Virus record (IMG/VR): IMGVR_UViG_3300021378_000014
Span: 1 to 64,000 of that record
Length of the DNA: 64,000 nucleotides
Source of the DNA: a virus
Reading direction: 5' to 3' (one strand)
In this document: positions 1 to 11,105 of the stretch, piece by piece
Layout of the letters: every line of letters begins with the position of its first letter
Position numbering within the stretch: the stretch's first letter is position 1
Made by a program: the position numbers and the translations under genes
The notes under the pieces: generated by a model
Told to the model about the DNA's origin: nothing
Databases searched by the model: none
The model's input: only the letters and a program-made list of their open reading frames with translations

Positions 1-2
1 CT

Positions 3-3000
3 GTAGGTATTGATTCTGTAATGCAAAAGCTAATAGAAAAAGCTAGAGCCGCTGAACGTATTTATAATAAATATAACAACCGAGTAATTAAACCTGGTGT
101 TAGTGAAGAAGTTGTAGCAAGGCAACGAGCTTTGCAGATGGATGCTGAATTTAATTTAGATACACAACGTGATGAATTAACTAAAGCTGAATTAGAAGTT
201 GAACGTTTAATGCCAAATATGAGCATTACTACTTCTTTCTTTAGAGAAAGTGTTCAATTAAAAGCTAATCGTGAAGCTAAAGCTATTTTAGAAACAGCAC
301 TTACAAATAAAAATACTACAGATAAAGCTAAAGCTTCTATTGTTAAGCAAATTCAATTGCTTAAAGAAAATAATGAAGCATTAGCGGCTAGTTTAGATGC
401 TGTAAATCCTGGATTAGATAAAAGAGCTTTAACTGGCTCTGAACCTGATCAAGAATTATTAGATACAGCTACTGATGTAGTATTACGTAAAGCCATTATT
501 GCTCAAATTAGTGATAACTTACTTGATCTTTCTTTACCTAAGACTACCGAAGAAATTGCTACTTCTCTAGCTGAAGAAAAGGAACGTAAAACTAAAGAAG
601 CTTATACTCAATTTACTACAGAAGTAAATAATCCAACTACAACTTCTGCTAAGTTAGAATCTATGCTTAGCACTTTAGAATCTACTGATCCTAATTTTGA
701 TAAAAAATCTAAAGTTCTTACAAAACGGATTAAAGATACTAAACGTCAAGAAGCTATAGCTGAAACAGCAAAACGCAAGGCAGAAATTGCTGAAGCTGAA
801 AGATTAAAAAGTACAGAAGCTGCACCTGTAGCTGTAACTCCGGTTGCGGCAACAACTGCCCCAGCAATAACAGTAACTTCTGTAACTACTACAGAACCTG
901 AAGTTGAATCTGCAACTCAAAGTGAAGAGATAACTACTGAAAAACTAGTTGAAGAGCTTGGTACATTAAAAGCAAAACAAGTTCTTGAAGCTATTGAGAA
1001 TGTAAAGTATATGCTCGGAGAAAGTGGAGCTTTACTAGTTACTGAACTACGTAAACTAGCTAAAAAAGCTAAGAAATCTCTTGGTGATCTTGCGGCAGCT
1101 TATCTTAATCAAGAAGCAGATAAACTTGATCCGTCTATTGTTAAAACAGAACTTGTACCTGAAACTGTAGAAGATAGTACAGAAATTAATGCAGTAAAAG
1201 ATAATACAAATGAATTTACCGGAACAGAAACTTTACCAGAAACTTCAGAACCTGTTGTATCAACTATTGTTGAAGAGGTTCAAGGAAAAGAAACAGAAAC
1301 AGAAATTACCAAAGAGGAAGAGGTAGCAACTAAACCTACTCGTACAAGAGTATATAGTGTTATAGCTACCCCTTTTATTGGGGAGTTTAGTGCTAAAAAA
1401 ATTGAAGGATTAATTGGCACTAAGCTATTTGAAGGTGATGTTATTAATACAAGTTATGATAATGGACGTAATAACGGAACTCGTACTTTAATTACTTTTA
1501 TCGTTAAAGATGGTAAGTTAACAGCTAAAGGTTTACCTGCATTTAGTGTATCTAAATCTCGTCGTAGATTTGGTGCATTAGTTGTAAATGAAGATTTACG
1601 TCCAGCGCCTGTAGTTGAAGCACCGACAGTGACTGAAATTCCTGCAGTACCTGAACCTGCGCCTATTGTAGTTGAAGAAACTATTGTAATTGATAACACA
1701 AACTACGGTTCTGCTAATATTTTTGTTCAACCTCTGGCAAAAGGTTTAATTCAAAAAGGAGATACGTACAAAGCTAGTGAAGAAGCAGTAACTGTTATTG
1801 ATGTAGTAAAAGCTATGCAAGTTGGTGATGATATTACATTAGAAGTTGATACTAGTAATGAATATCATAAAGATAATGAAGATAACGCAGCTATAGTAAT
1901 TAAAAAAGATGGAATTGTAATCGGTATGTTAAATATTATTGATTCAATTCAAACTGCTATTAAAAATACGGAGGATCCGGCTGCTGCTAAAATCTTTATG
2001 ACTAACTTAGAAGCTACTCGTAAACTTAGATCAGTAGTTTGGAATAATGGTAATCCAGTTGTAGTATCTACTAAAGTAACTAAACTTACTAGTGGTACTT
2101 TAATTAAAGGTGAAACTTTCATTCCAGTACAAGATAGTTTAGTTGGAGAGTTTGAATTGTATTATGCTGATGATGGTGTAGCTGAAAATGTAGTAATTGA
2201 TCAGCTTATCTCTATTACTGGGAAAGATACTTATGTTAGAACAGGAAACAAAGATTTTCATAATTCAGATTTACAATATACACCTGGTGTATTTTATGCT
2301 TTAATTGCTGGATTAAATGATAATACTGGTTTTAATTCTAAAGAAGAAGTTCAAAATAAAGTAGTAGTAAGATTACGTGTAGCTAATTTAGGTACAAAAG
2401 AACAAAATACTTTATACGGTACTATTGGTAAAGTAATTGAACTAATGCGATCTGGTGAAATTGATTTCAATAAAAATGAAAATTTAAATCAGTTACGTAC
2501 AGCTATTGGTGATATTACAGCTTTTAATAAAAATAATGATAATACTGATGGTACAGTTACTAAGCCATATTTCAAAATACATAAACAGTATATTGAATTT
2601 TTAGCTTACGGTGATACTAAACTGGTACGTATTTATTTTAATAAAGGTAAAGCTAGTTCTACTGTTGTAGTTCATCCTTTTGATAGCAATGCTGGTGATT
2701 ATAATACCTGGGCCGGATTCCGAAAAATGGTAGGCGCAAAGGAATTAGAGGCAAATTTTGACCAGCAAACCGGCGAGAAAGCGCGTGAGATTGTTTTAGC
2801 GGCTTTAGCTACTAAACAGCACCAAATATCTTTGGCAAAGATTAAAAGCGGCCAGATCAGCGCAAAACAATTAATGGACGAAAAGAAGTTGCTGGCTGAT
2901 GTTGGAAAAGTAGTTGATTCTAAAGGTAAAGGTGTTACTAATTTTGTACCTAAAGAGAATAGAGAAAAAACTAGTAACTTAGTTATTAGTGTTGCTTCTG

Positions 3001-6000
3001 GAATTAATGATGGTACAAATACGCAGGTTAAAACCGCTTTCCCAGTAATAGAGAAGGCGAAGCCTGCAAAAAAACCAACTACACAACCCGCTGCTGAAGA
3101 TGATGATATTGCTGCATTACGTAAGTTTATGGAAGATAATCCTACTGAAACTGACGAACGTTATGATGCACTTACTATGCAAGTAGTTGGTCCTATTGCT
3201 ACAGAAGTTTCAGTTTCTATTGAAGAACGTACAGCTAATTGGGAACGTATGTTTGGTAAAAACGTACCATTTGATCCTAATGTTGATGGACTTATTCGAT
3301 ATAAAGGTAAACTTGCTTATGGTTTATTTTCACAAGCTGCCGTTCAATTAAGTAAATTTGCACCAGTTGGCGCTGAAGCCCACGAAGCTTTTCACGTAGC
3401 TATGCACATTTATCTTAGTGAAGAAGCTAGGACTAAAATATACGCAGAAGCTAAAGCTAAATATGGAGATTTAACTGAACGCCAACTTGAAGAATTACTT
3501 GCTGAAGATTTTAGATTATTTGCTATAACTAATAAAACCAAACAAACAGGTATTATTCGTACATTTTTTAATAGACTTAAAGCGTTTATTGAAAATATAC
3601 TTGGTAAATATTCTACTGATCGTTTATTTAATGAAATTAACAGTGGTTATTTTAATTATGCACCTACCGCTAAATCATTAGAATACGCACGTAAAATTGG
3701 TATGACTATGGAAGCTACTCCAGAAGATATTTACGGAGCTGCTAACTTAGATCAATATGTTAATTACATGACAGGAATTGTTAACCAGTGGATTGGTGAA
3801 CATCCTAATGTAACAATGAAAGAAAGAAGTAATAATAACGATTTAAATATTCGTTTAGTAACTAAAGATCAATTAAAGTTGCATTTAGGTACTTTATTAA
3901 ATGAATTAGATACTGTTACAGATAAAAATCGTTTAGCTTCTATTATTCAAGCTGGTAAAATTATTAAATCTTTAATTCTAGATTTAGATACTAAAGATAG
4001 TGCTCTATGGGCTAAAGTTGTAGATAATGCTGATCGCTTGCTTAATTTACGTATTGAAGAAGAAGTTGAATTTGAAGGTAACAATAAACTCAATAAAGAT
4101 TGGGATGATAGACTTGCTTATTCTCGCTCTAGTAAAGAATCATTTGACTTTGATTTGAAACGTATCATTATGGCTACAAGAGCTGTAGATGAATATACTC
4201 AAACTGAAGATGGTATGATGTATACTTATAAACAAGAGAATGCAGCTTTACTTCCTACTTTTATTAATTTCGATTATGTCTATGGTCATTTAGCTAGTCA
4301 AATGGCTAATGCTAGAGATGTAGAAGAAATGATGGCTAGACTTGCTAATATGGCTCAAGCTGATCCTAGCTTTATGTTATTGTGGGAGCGTATTACCGGT
4401 AATCCTTTATTTCAAGCTAAGTGGTTTAGTAACTTTAATAAAACATTTATTGAAGCTGACCATCATCGTATTGTAAGTACAGATGTTGGATTGCGAGTGA
4501 CTAAATCTATTAGTAATAAACGTTACACTTTAGCTGATAACTGGCTTTCTACTATTAATGCTTTAGTATTTGAAAGTAATAAACATGATAATAGTTTTTT
4601 TAATAGTACTTTTAAAATTAAAGTTACTAAACTATTAGAAGAAACTACTGCTTTGTTTAGAAATGCTGAAAGTACGCCACTTGAAATTGCAACGAGTTTA
4701 TCTAAATTAGCTAATGAAATTGGTATTGATTTGCCTGCTGATATTATCTTAAAAATTGGAGATAATCAAGCTTTAGCTGATGGTAAAACTTGGCAAGAAA
4801 CTGTTAATACTTTAATAAATAAACCTTTAAGTATTATTATGCGAGGATTTACTCGTACTATTGATACGGGTAATCCTATTAAATTTGAAAACAGAGGTAG
4901 ATTGAATGAATTAGCTGCTGTTACTAACTTCTTTATTTTTGATTCTACAGAGAACAGTTATTTTGGAGTTGATGGTAATATGCGTTTTAGTCTTAGCAAA
5001 CCATCTTTTATTACGGATTGGTTTGATGATATTAATCAACTTTTAAATCCCTTTACTGTACTTAAAAAGAAAGCTAAATTAAGAGTTCTTCGTAAGTTTC
5101 AAGCTTATGCTCAAGATCCTAGCTTTCAAGCAAGTAATTGGTTATGGAGTACTAAAAACAAACCGGGTATATTTAATGTACCTCATACTACAAATGTAAT
5201 GTCTTTAACTGTAGATAATTTGAATATGAATTTTATCTCTAACTTTAGTTTTACTAAAGATGATGGATTAAAAAACATAAACAAACGTAAAGGTGCTGGT
5301 TATGATGCTCAATCTACACAAGATTGGGATATTAGTAACTTATTGAAATACTTTACTGGTCGTAACAGTAGTATGGCTACTTATCCGATTGTAGTTCAAT
5401 CTGATAGTGGAAATATGTGGAATATTACTAGTACTCGTATCTCAATTTATGAAAATGGAGTTCCTGCTGTTGATGAAAAAGGTAATATTAGTAATACAAG
5501 TAAACTTTACCAAGCTTTATTTAATACTATTAATCAAGAATTAATACGTATGAAGCAAGCTAGAGAATTACTGTTTACAGTTGATCCTGTTACTCAAGAA
5601 CTTAAAGTTAAAGAGGGTATTGAATATGGCGCATTACAAGTTAGATATCATTATCAGAAATTAGATGAAAATGGTGTTCCTATTCTTTTAGTTGACGGTA
5701 AACCTACAGGTAGAGTATTTAGATTTGATAACATGACGTTTGCTGATAATACAGGTAAACTTCAAACGTTAAATAATCGAGGTATTACATATAACGGTAT
5801 GTACCGAGCTGAAGCTCATACTCAAGAAACTACTCAGATTATTGATAAGTTTATTAGAGAATTTGTTAAAAGTCAAGTTATTGCGGGTAATGCTAAATAT
5901 AAAGGATACAAAGAAGTATTAGCTAATTCAAAAGATAATTTTGGTAGTACAATATTAGGTCTTTATAATGATGTGGGTAAAGTAACGGCTTATCAATCTG

Positions 6001-9000
6001 CTATTACTGAACTTATGTTAAATACTTATCTTACTTACGTAGAACATGGTAATTTCATTAATGGAAATATCAGTGAATACAAAGATAATAAAGATACTAA
6101 TAAACGAGCAAAACAAAGTAGTAGTCCTCGTCAAATTCTTAGTACCATTTTTAGAGGTAAAACTTATAAAGGTATTACGTTTGCTGATATTGAAATTACT
6201 AGTTCATTTTATGATGGAATGGTAGAAAATGTAGCAAAACAATTAATAGCTAAAGGTGGATATGACGGATTGAGTTACGATGCAGCTAAAATGCGTAAGA
6301 AAACTCTTCCTGATAATTCTAATACTTTAGAAAAAGATATTCATTTTATTACTAGTGGATATTTATCTATTAATCGTGCCGATGCTCAATCGTATAATAC
6401 AATTGATCGTTATAAAGCTACAATGCAAGATGCTGGACGTTGGAATAATGTATCTGAAGCTGCGTTTCTTAAAATAAAAGTTGGTGAAGATTTAACTGCA
6501 TCTGAATTAAAAGGTTTTTTACAAGTTATTAAACCTTTTTATTACGATAATGTTTATGATTCTCGTATTGGTAAAATGAGAAGTCGTCAATTAAAGAATA
6601 GTATTTTACCATTGATACCTCAACTTGTTAAAGGTACAGCAATGGCTAAAGTACTAGCTGCAATGGAAACCGCAGGTATTGAAGAAGCTTATTTTCAATC
6701 TGCTACTAAAGTAGGTATGGGCTTTATCAATAAAATTACAGATGATCTTGGTAATCTTACTGAAGGCTTTGATGCTAATCTAGTTACTGAAACTTATTTT
6801 AATGCTCATTGGGGTTTACAGCTAGATGTACCTAGTCACTTAAAAGATCAAGAAAATAAACTAGGTGTACAAGTTAGTAAGATTCTTATAGCTAATTTAA
6901 GTAACGATGCTATTTATCAATACAAAGGTTCTTCTATTACTGGGAAAGAACTTCGAGAAAAATACTTTGATTTACTTAGTGCTAATATTGAAGATTCTGC
7001 TCGTAGTTTACTTAAACGTATTGGAGCAAAACAAGTTAATGGCACTTGGACAATTGAAGATTTAACTAAAATTCAAGAAGTACTTGTTAGTGAACTTGAA
7101 AGTAGAGGATTAAGTAAAAATTACACTGAAGCTTTAGAATTTGTAACTGATAGTTTAACAGGAGAAAAAGTATTTAATCTTCCGTTATTTGTTAGTAATA
7201 TGAGTACTAAATTTGAAAGTGTACTTACTAGTTTATTTACTAATAATGTAACTAATCAAAAATTTCCTGGAGGTCACGTTGTACTTGCTAGTGACGCTTT
7301 AATTACGCAGTATGATAATGTTATTAAACCTACCACAAAAGAACCTACTGTTGGAGATATTGTAACTATTGATTATTATTTTGCTGGGCAAGATAAACTA
7401 GTTCCAGTTAAAGCTAAAATAAACAAGCTTGAAAAGTATTATCAAGGAAAAAGTAGAACAACATTACCAAATGGAGAAGTTATAGAAAATCCAGGAACTC
7501 TTGAGTATTATGTAGAATTAACAAATGTAAATAACAATAAAGTTTATAAAGTAACAGTAGATACTTCTGGAATTATAGAACAAACTCATGGTAAAGGTAT
7601 ATTTATAGGAGGAGACAATTATATTAAAGAATTTGATATTAAGAATAGCATTTCTGAAAAAAATACAATCAACGCTACTGGAATTAATTTCCGTAATGAA
7701 GTTATGGATAGAGTAGTTGATGGTACTTTTAGACTTAATCCGCCTATTCTTGAAAATGGTAGAATTGTAGAAGCTGAAGCTTTACTTCCTGCTTGGAGTA
7801 AAAAATTCTTTGATGAAGAAGGTAATCGTATTGATATTAATGATTTACCAGAAGAATTACTGGTAATGATTGGTTATCGTATTCCTACTGAAGCTAAATA
7901 CTCTGTACCTGTAATTAAAGTTGTAGGATTTTTACCGGAAGGTCATGACAGTACAATTGTATTACCTTATGAACTTATTACACAAACTGGATGGGATTTT
8001 GACGTTGATAGTTTTTATATTATGCAACGTAGTTTTGAAGGTAGTGTAGCAGAAGGATTTAAATTAGTTACTGATGAATCTACAAGAGCTGGAAGAAATA
8101 ACGCTATATTTGATATTTATATGGCTATTCTTACTAATCCTTATCATTATGTAGAGAATATAAATCCTGGTAAGTTTACTGATCCTGTAGCTTTAAAGAA
8201 ACGACAAGAGTTTCTTACTGGTGTAGCTGTTGATGACATTAATCCTAATACACGTGATGGTCAAGATTTCTTTAGAAATACTAACATTGCAGGTCGAGCA
8301 CTTAAAGGTTTAGCTGCAAACTCAAATGGTATTTTACCAGTACTTCAAAATATAGAAGCTGAGTTTGGACAAGGTTTTACTTTTACTATGGCTTATGATT
8401 TAAGTAAATACAGTGAACAAGAGTTACGCGATAAATACGGAGAAGATGTTATTATTGAAGGTACTACAGCAATAGTTACACACCGTAAAATTGGCCATTC
8501 TCCTGATGGTAGTTTTACTAATATTAATGGAGATGTTACTACAGATCACGCAGCTCAAATGCTAGCTATGATTCTTGATATTGTTAAAGAAGGTTTACCG
8601 TATAATATCAATACTTATACGTTTGATACTTTTATGGCTATGCTGACTACAGGAATTGATATTAATCATGCTGGTATGTTTATGCGTCAACCCATCATTA
8701 ATAGTTTAGCTGAATTTAAATTAAACAGTGATGGTATTCTTGCTAATAGTACTACTAGACCTATGGAATATATGCGTCGTGATTATCAAACACGACTGTA
8801 TAAGTTAATGGTTATGGAAGGTATTATCAGTAAAGAAGATGCAGTTAAACGTGGACTTGCTATTAATAACGAGAATGGTTTCTACTTTAAAAAGAATAAA
8901 ACTATTTGGCTTACTCATAAAAATAATGATGAAACTAAGTTAGCTAGTGCTGTTTTAGGATTCGATTCTCGTGATACTAAAACTTGGACATTACGTGAAC

Positions 9001-10643
9001 TTGAAGCTGGAATTGCAGCAAGTAACGTGAATAATACAGATGCTATTAAAGCAGAAGGTTTTAAAGGTTGGGCTGATATGAGTAATTTAGAAAAAATAGA
9101 TTACTTTAAAAATCAACTAACTGTACTTGAAATGTTTACTCGTTACAAGAAAAGTGGTGATGCTTTTAGTGCTATTATGAAAGTATTAAATACTGATAAA
9201 TTAGGAGCAGGGCCTAGCCTTTCAGTTACTAATCTTTGGTATGAAAACTATGATGTAGCTAATGGTATTAATCCATTCACTGGAGCTCCTGGTGATATTC
9301 CTATTGTAGTTGGTAATAAATCTGCAGTAGACGCTGTATTTCAAGATGGTGCTTACAAGCCTATGAATGCTTATAAAACTTGGGCTAATGACTTGAGTTA
9401 TAGCGTACTTAGTAAGTTATTTATTGAATATAGCAAAGCTATTCAACAAACTCGGAGTTCTATTTATAGTGTACTTGGCAGACCTAATACTGAAAAAGAC
9501 GGAGTAATTTATACTTTTATGAAGCAAATGCTTAATAACAAGTTATCTTACTTTAAGAAGTTTGACCCTAAACAAGTATTAGGAATTGACTTAGAATTAC
9601 AGTTAACTTTAGATATTACAGATAGTACTAATTTAGAGGCATTTACTAAACTTAGTACTGCTAATAAAGTACAACTTGTTAAAACTCAGTTAGTTGAAGC
9701 GTACAGTGAAAATAGAGCACATATGCTTCATTTTCTTAAACCTAAATTAGATGAAAATTCATTAGATAATAATGAAATTCATCGCTTAGATTTTAGTAAG
9801 CCTAATAGTTCTGACGGTATTGATAACTTAGTTATTGATAGCTTTGATGAAATGTTTGATTCTGATAATCCTTTTATTAAACATCTTGCTGAAGATTTAT
9901 TAGCATATAATTATTTTACAACCGGTATTACTTTTAATAAAAGTAGTTATGCTACTTATATTCCGAGTAGAGTAATGGTTAGTGAAGATTATATGAATAT
10001 GCGTAATGAACTTCAAATATGGAAAACTCTATCAGATAACGATGGGGGTCTATTTGTTAGAAGAGGTGAATCTACTAATTCTGATATTGTAGATATCTTT
10101 ATGCGTAATAGCTGGAATAATGATATTATTGTTCCTAAAGTTAAAAGTCGTTACGTAAGAGATGCAGAAGGTAACTTTATTACTAACGAAGAATCAGGTA
10201 GTAATGAAACTGTAGATGGAACTCCAGATTGGAACTTTCATAATTCAAGTGCAGTACTTGCAGTTAGTTCTGCAGATTTAAACAAGGAAGATCCTAATAT
10301 TAGAAATGCTAGTTATATTCTTCTTTCTAAGTTTGTAGACGGAGCGTTAGAAACTACATTAATGAAACGTTATTTTTCAGAAGAAGCTTTAACTGAAGAA
10401 GATGTTGAAAAAGCAACACCAAAAGAAGATACTATTTATTACTATCCAGTTAGTAAACTTAGTACATCTAGTTCTGGTTATGAGTTTAGTCAAACTTCTA
10501 TTTTTAAAGAAAATAACGTACCTTACACGGAAGATTTATACGTTGAACAAATTGACGGACTTAAATCTGGTGAATATAAGAGTTTAATGGATATTATTAA
10601 CGAACGTAAAGCAAAGAATGATGACAATATCAGAGGTTGTTAG
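3..10643 (+). CDS. Giant virion RNA polymerase polyprotein (5' partial)
   Basis: The frame is open to the left edge, so the first Met at position 21 is probably internal; residues below count from it. DFDVD at 2659-2663, preceded by GYRIP at 2618-2622 and a beta-rich stretch, matches the catalytic-loop context of the beta' double-psi barrel (NADFDGD in cellular enzymes) as kept in single-chain phage RNA polymerases of the YonO/crAss type. KFPGGH near 2413 may belong to the partner barrel. HEAFH at 1121-1125 is a zincin-type HExxH motif. The first 350 residues are charged and coiled-coil-like, then Pro/Glu-rich linkers alternate with beta-rich domains. In crAss-like phages this locus encodes a polymerase carried in the virion and injected to transcribe early genes. 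The protease may process the chain or other cargo (inference). Codon use changes abruptly near 2705-2910, and three copies of the 14-base motif lie inside. Confidence 0.9.
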   Translation, partial: VGIDSVMQKLIEKARAAERIYNKYNNRVIKPGVSEEVVARQRALQMDAEFNLDTQRDELTKAELEVERLMPNMSITTSFFRESVQLKANREAKAILETALTNKNTTDKAKASIVKQIQLLKENNEALAASLDAVNPGLDKRALTGSEPDQELLDTATDVVLRKAIIAQISDNLLDLSLPKTTEEIATSLAEEKERKTKEAYTQFTTEVNNPTTTSAKLESMLSTLESTDPNFDKKSKVLTKRIKDTKRQEAIAETAKRKAEIAEAERLKSTEAAPVAVTPVAATTAPAITVTSVTTTEPEVESATQSEEITTEKLVEELGTLKAKQVLEAIENVKYMLGESGALLVTELRKLAKKAKKSLGDLAAAYLNQEADKLDPSIVKTELVPETVEDSTEINAVKDNTNEFTGTETLPETSEPVVSTIVEEVQGKETETEITKEEEVATKPTRTRVYSVIATPFIGEFSAKKIEGLIGTKLFEGDVINTSYDNGRNNGTRTLITFIVKDGKLTAKGLPAFSVSKSRRRFGALVVNEDLRPAPVVEAPTVTEIPAVPEPAPIVVEETIVIDNTNYGSANIFVQPLAKGLIQKGDTYKASEEAVTVIDVVKAMQVGDDITLEVDTSNEYHKDNEDNAAIVIKKDGIVIGMLNIIDSIQTAIKNTEDPAAAKIFMTNLEATRKLRSVVWNNGNPVVVSTKVTKLTSGTLIKGETFIPVQDSLVGEFELYYADDGVAENVVIDQLISITGKDTYVRTGNKDFHNSDLQYTPGVFYALIAGLNDNTGFNSKEEVQNKVVVRLRVANLGTKEQNTLYGTIGKVIELMRSGEIDFNKNENLNQLRTAIGDITAFNKNNDNTDGTVTKPYFKIHKQYIEFLAYGDTKLVRIYFNKGKASSTVVVHPFDSNAGDYNTWAGFRKMVGAKELEANFDQQTGEKAREIVLAALATKQHQISLAKIKSGQISAKQLMDEKKLLADVGKVVDSKGKGVTNFVPKENREKTSNLVISVASGINDGTNTQVKTAFPVIEKAKPAKKPTTQPAAEDDDIAALRKFMEDNPTETDERYDALTMQVVGPIATEVSVSIEERTANWERMFGKNVPFDPNVDGLIRYKGKLAYGLFSQAAVQLSKFAPVGAEAHEAFHVAMHIYLSEEARTKIYAEAKAKYGDLTERQLEELLAEDFRLFAITNKTKQTGIIRTFFNRLKAFIENILGKYSTDRLFNEINSGYFNYAPTAKSLEYARKIGMTMEATPEDIYGAANLDQYVNYMTGIVNQWIGEHPNVTMKERSNNNDLNIRLVTKDQLKLHLGTLLNELDTVTDKNRLASIIQAGKIIKSLILDLDTKDSALWAKVVDNADRLLNLRIEEEVEFEGNNKLNKDWDDRLAYSRSSKESFDFDLKRIIMATRAVDEYTQTEDGMMYTYKQENAALLPTFINFDYVYGHLASQMANARDVEEMMARLANMAQADPSFMLLWERITGNPLFQAKWFSNFNKTFIEADHHRIVSTDVGLRVTKSISNKRYTLADNWLSTINALVFESNKHDNSFFNSTFKIKVTKLLEETTALFRNAESTPLEIATSLSKLANEIGIDLPADIILKIGDNQALADGKTWQETVNTLINKPLSIIMRGFTRTIDTGNPIKFENRGRLNELAAVTNFFIFDSTENSYFGVDGNMRFSLSKPSFITDWFDDINQLLNPFTVLKKKAKLRVLRKFQAYAQDPSFQASNWLWSTKNKPGIFNVPHTTNVMSLTVDNLNMNFISNFSFTKDDGLKNINKRKGAGYDAQSTQDWDISNLLKYFTGRNSSMATYPIVVQSDSGNMWNITSTRISIYENGVPAVDEKGNISNTSKLYQALFNTINQELIRMKQARELLFTVDPVTQELKVKEGIEYGALQVRYHYQKLDENGVPILLVDGKPTGRVFRFDNMTFADNTGKLQTLNNRGITYNGMYRAEAHTQETTQIIDKFIREFVKSQVIAGNAKYKGYKEVLANSKDNFGSTILGLYNDVGKVTAYQSAITELMLNTYLTYVEHGNFINGNISEYKDNKDTNKRAKQSSSPRQILSTIFRGKTYKGITFADIEITSSFYDGMVENVAKQLIAKGGYDGLSYDAAKMRKKTLPDNSNTLEKDIHFITSGYLSINRADAQSYNTIDRYKATMQDAGRWNNVSEAAFLKIKVGEDLTASELKGFLQVIKPFYYDNVYDSRIGKMRSRQLKNSILPLIPQLVKGTAMAKVLAAMETAGIEEAYFQSATKVGMGFINKITDDLGNLTEGFDANLVTETYFNAHWGLQLDVPSHLKDQENKLGVQVSKILIANLSNDAIYQYKGSSITGKELREKYFDLLSANIEDSARSLLKRIGAKQVNGTWTIEDLTKIQEVLVSELESRGLSKNYTEALEFVTDSLTGEKVFNLPLFVSNMSTKFESVLTSLFTNNVTNQKFPGGHVVLASDALITQYDNVIKPTTKEPTVGDIVTIDYYFAGQDKLVPVKAKINKLEKYYQGKSRTTLPNGEVIENPGTLEYYVELTNVNNNKVYKVTVDTSGIIEQTHGKGIFIGGDNYIKEFDIKNSISEKNTINATGINFRNEVMDRVVDGTFRLNPPILENGRIVEAEALLPAWSKKFFDEEGNRIDINDLPEELLVMIGYRIPTEAKYSVPVIKVVGFLPEGHDSTIVLPYELITQTGWDFDVDSFYIMQRSFEGSVAEGFKLVTDESTRAGRNNAIFDIYMAILTNPYHYVENINPGKFTDPVALKKRQEFLTGVAVDDINPNTRDGQDFFRNTNIAGRALKGLAANSNGILPVLQNIEAEFGQGFTFTMAYDLSKYSEQELRDKYGEDVIIEGTTAIVTHRKIGHSPDGSFTNINGDVTTDHAAQMLAMILDIVKEGLPYNINTYTFDTFMAMLTTGIDINHAGMFMRQPIINSLAEFKLNSDGILANSTTRPMEYMRRDYQTRLYKLMVMEGIISKEDAVKRGLAINNENGFYFKKNKTIWLTHKNNDETKLASAVLGFDSRDTKTWTLRELEAGIAASNVNNTDAIKAEGFKGWADMSNLEKIDYFKNQLTVLEMFTRYKKSGDAFSAIMKVLNTDKLGAGPSLSVTNLWYENYDVANGINPFTGAPGDIPIVVGNKSAVDAVFQDGAYKPMNAYKTWANDLSYSVLSKLFIEYSKAIQQTRSSIYSVLGRPNTEKDGVIYTFMKQMLNNKLSYFKKFDPKQVLGIDLELQLTLDITDSTNLEAFTKLSTANKVQLVKTQLVEAYSENRAHMLHFLKPKLDENSLDNNEIHRLDFSKPNSSDGIDNLVIDSFDEMFDSDNPFIKHLAEDLLAYNYFTTGITFNKSSYATYIPSRVMVSEDYMNMRNELQIWKTLSDNDGGLFVRRGESTNSDIVDIFMRNSWNNDIIVPKVKSRYVRDAEGNFITNEESGSNETVDGTPDWNFHNSSAVLAVSSADLNKEDPNIRNASYILLSKFVDGALETTLMKRYFSEEALTEEDVEKATPKEDTIYYYPVSKLSTSSSGYEFSQTSIFKENNVPYTEDLYVEQIDGLKSGEYKSLMDIINERKAKNDDNIRGC
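2211..2224 (-). repeat. Copy of dispersed 14-base motif (exact)
   Basis: In the polymerase gene, read as SITGKD. Arms TATCTTT/AGAGATA, 7 bp. Confidence 0.8.
3039..3052 (+). repeat. Copy of dispersed 14-base motif (exact)
   Basis: In the polymerase gene, read as FPVIE. Enclosed by an outer GCAGG/CCTGC stem (3023-3068). Confidence 0.8.
6933..6946 (-). repeat. Copy of dispersed 14-base motif (exact)
   Basis: In the polymerase gene, read as SITGKE. Arms GTTCTT/AAGAAC. Confidence 0.8.
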
Positions 10644-11049
10644 TTATTTTGCTCATTATTGGGCTATTTTATTACTTCTTATTGGAGCTGGTACTGCTAA
10701 TGCTATTATGGATACTATACAATTCCATTTTGGAATTAGTATTTTTAAAAGTAGAAGTAATTGGTGGAACAATAAAACTAGTTGGGAGAATAAATGGAAA
10801 CTAGACGCTGAAGGTAAACCTATTGTTGGAAAACCTAGATTTTTTGGTAGTAGTACTTTTTTAGTATTTGTTACTGATGCTTGGCATTTTTTCCAATTTG
10901 TTATGTTTACACTATTTACAATTGCTATTCTTGCGTATAAACCTTATGCAACTGAATGGTACTTTTTTGTTGTTGACTTTATTGCATTTAAACTAATGTT
11001 TAGTGCTGCATTTATAGTTAACTGGAAATGGATTTTAGTTAAAAAGTAA
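10618..11049 (+). CDS. Small multi-pass membrane protein
   Basis: 143 residues, overlapping the end of the polymerase gene by 26 bases, which suggests translational coupling. Hydrophobic segments lie at about 8-30, 80-105 and 112-135, with a basic, Trp-rich loop (about 45-75) between the first two. The ending NWKWILVKK is basic and probably cytoplasmic. I do not recognise the family. Its place between two injected-cargo genes suggests a role in genome or protein entry through the host envelope, but that is inference. Two adjacent Met codons start it; the second is equally possible. Confidence 0.75.
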   Translation: MMTISEVVSYFAHYWAILLLLIGAGTANAIMDTIQFHFGISIFKSRSNWWNNKTSWENKWKLDAEGKPIVGKPRFFGSSTFLVFVTDAWHFFQFVMFTLFTIAILAYKPYATEWYFFVVDFIAFKLMFSAAFIVNWKWILVKK

Positions 11050-11061
11050 TTAGTAAACTTG

Positions 11062-11093
11062 GTGCCGGTACTTTAATTAGTATCGGCACTTTT
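11062..11093 (+). terminator. Intrinsic terminator-like hairpin
   Basis: An 11-base arm (11062-11072) pairs with 11079-11089, apart from one G-T, around a 6-base loop, followed by TTTT. It sits between the membrane protein and the next large gene, so it may reduce rather than stop transcription. Confidence 0.6.
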
Positions 11094-11105
11094 AAATTAA
11101 ATAAC

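Noticed and set aside
1454-1699. Minus-strand ORFs inside the large plus-strand genes
   Set aside because: Their products are low-complexity shadows of the coding frame with no leader or neighbour support.
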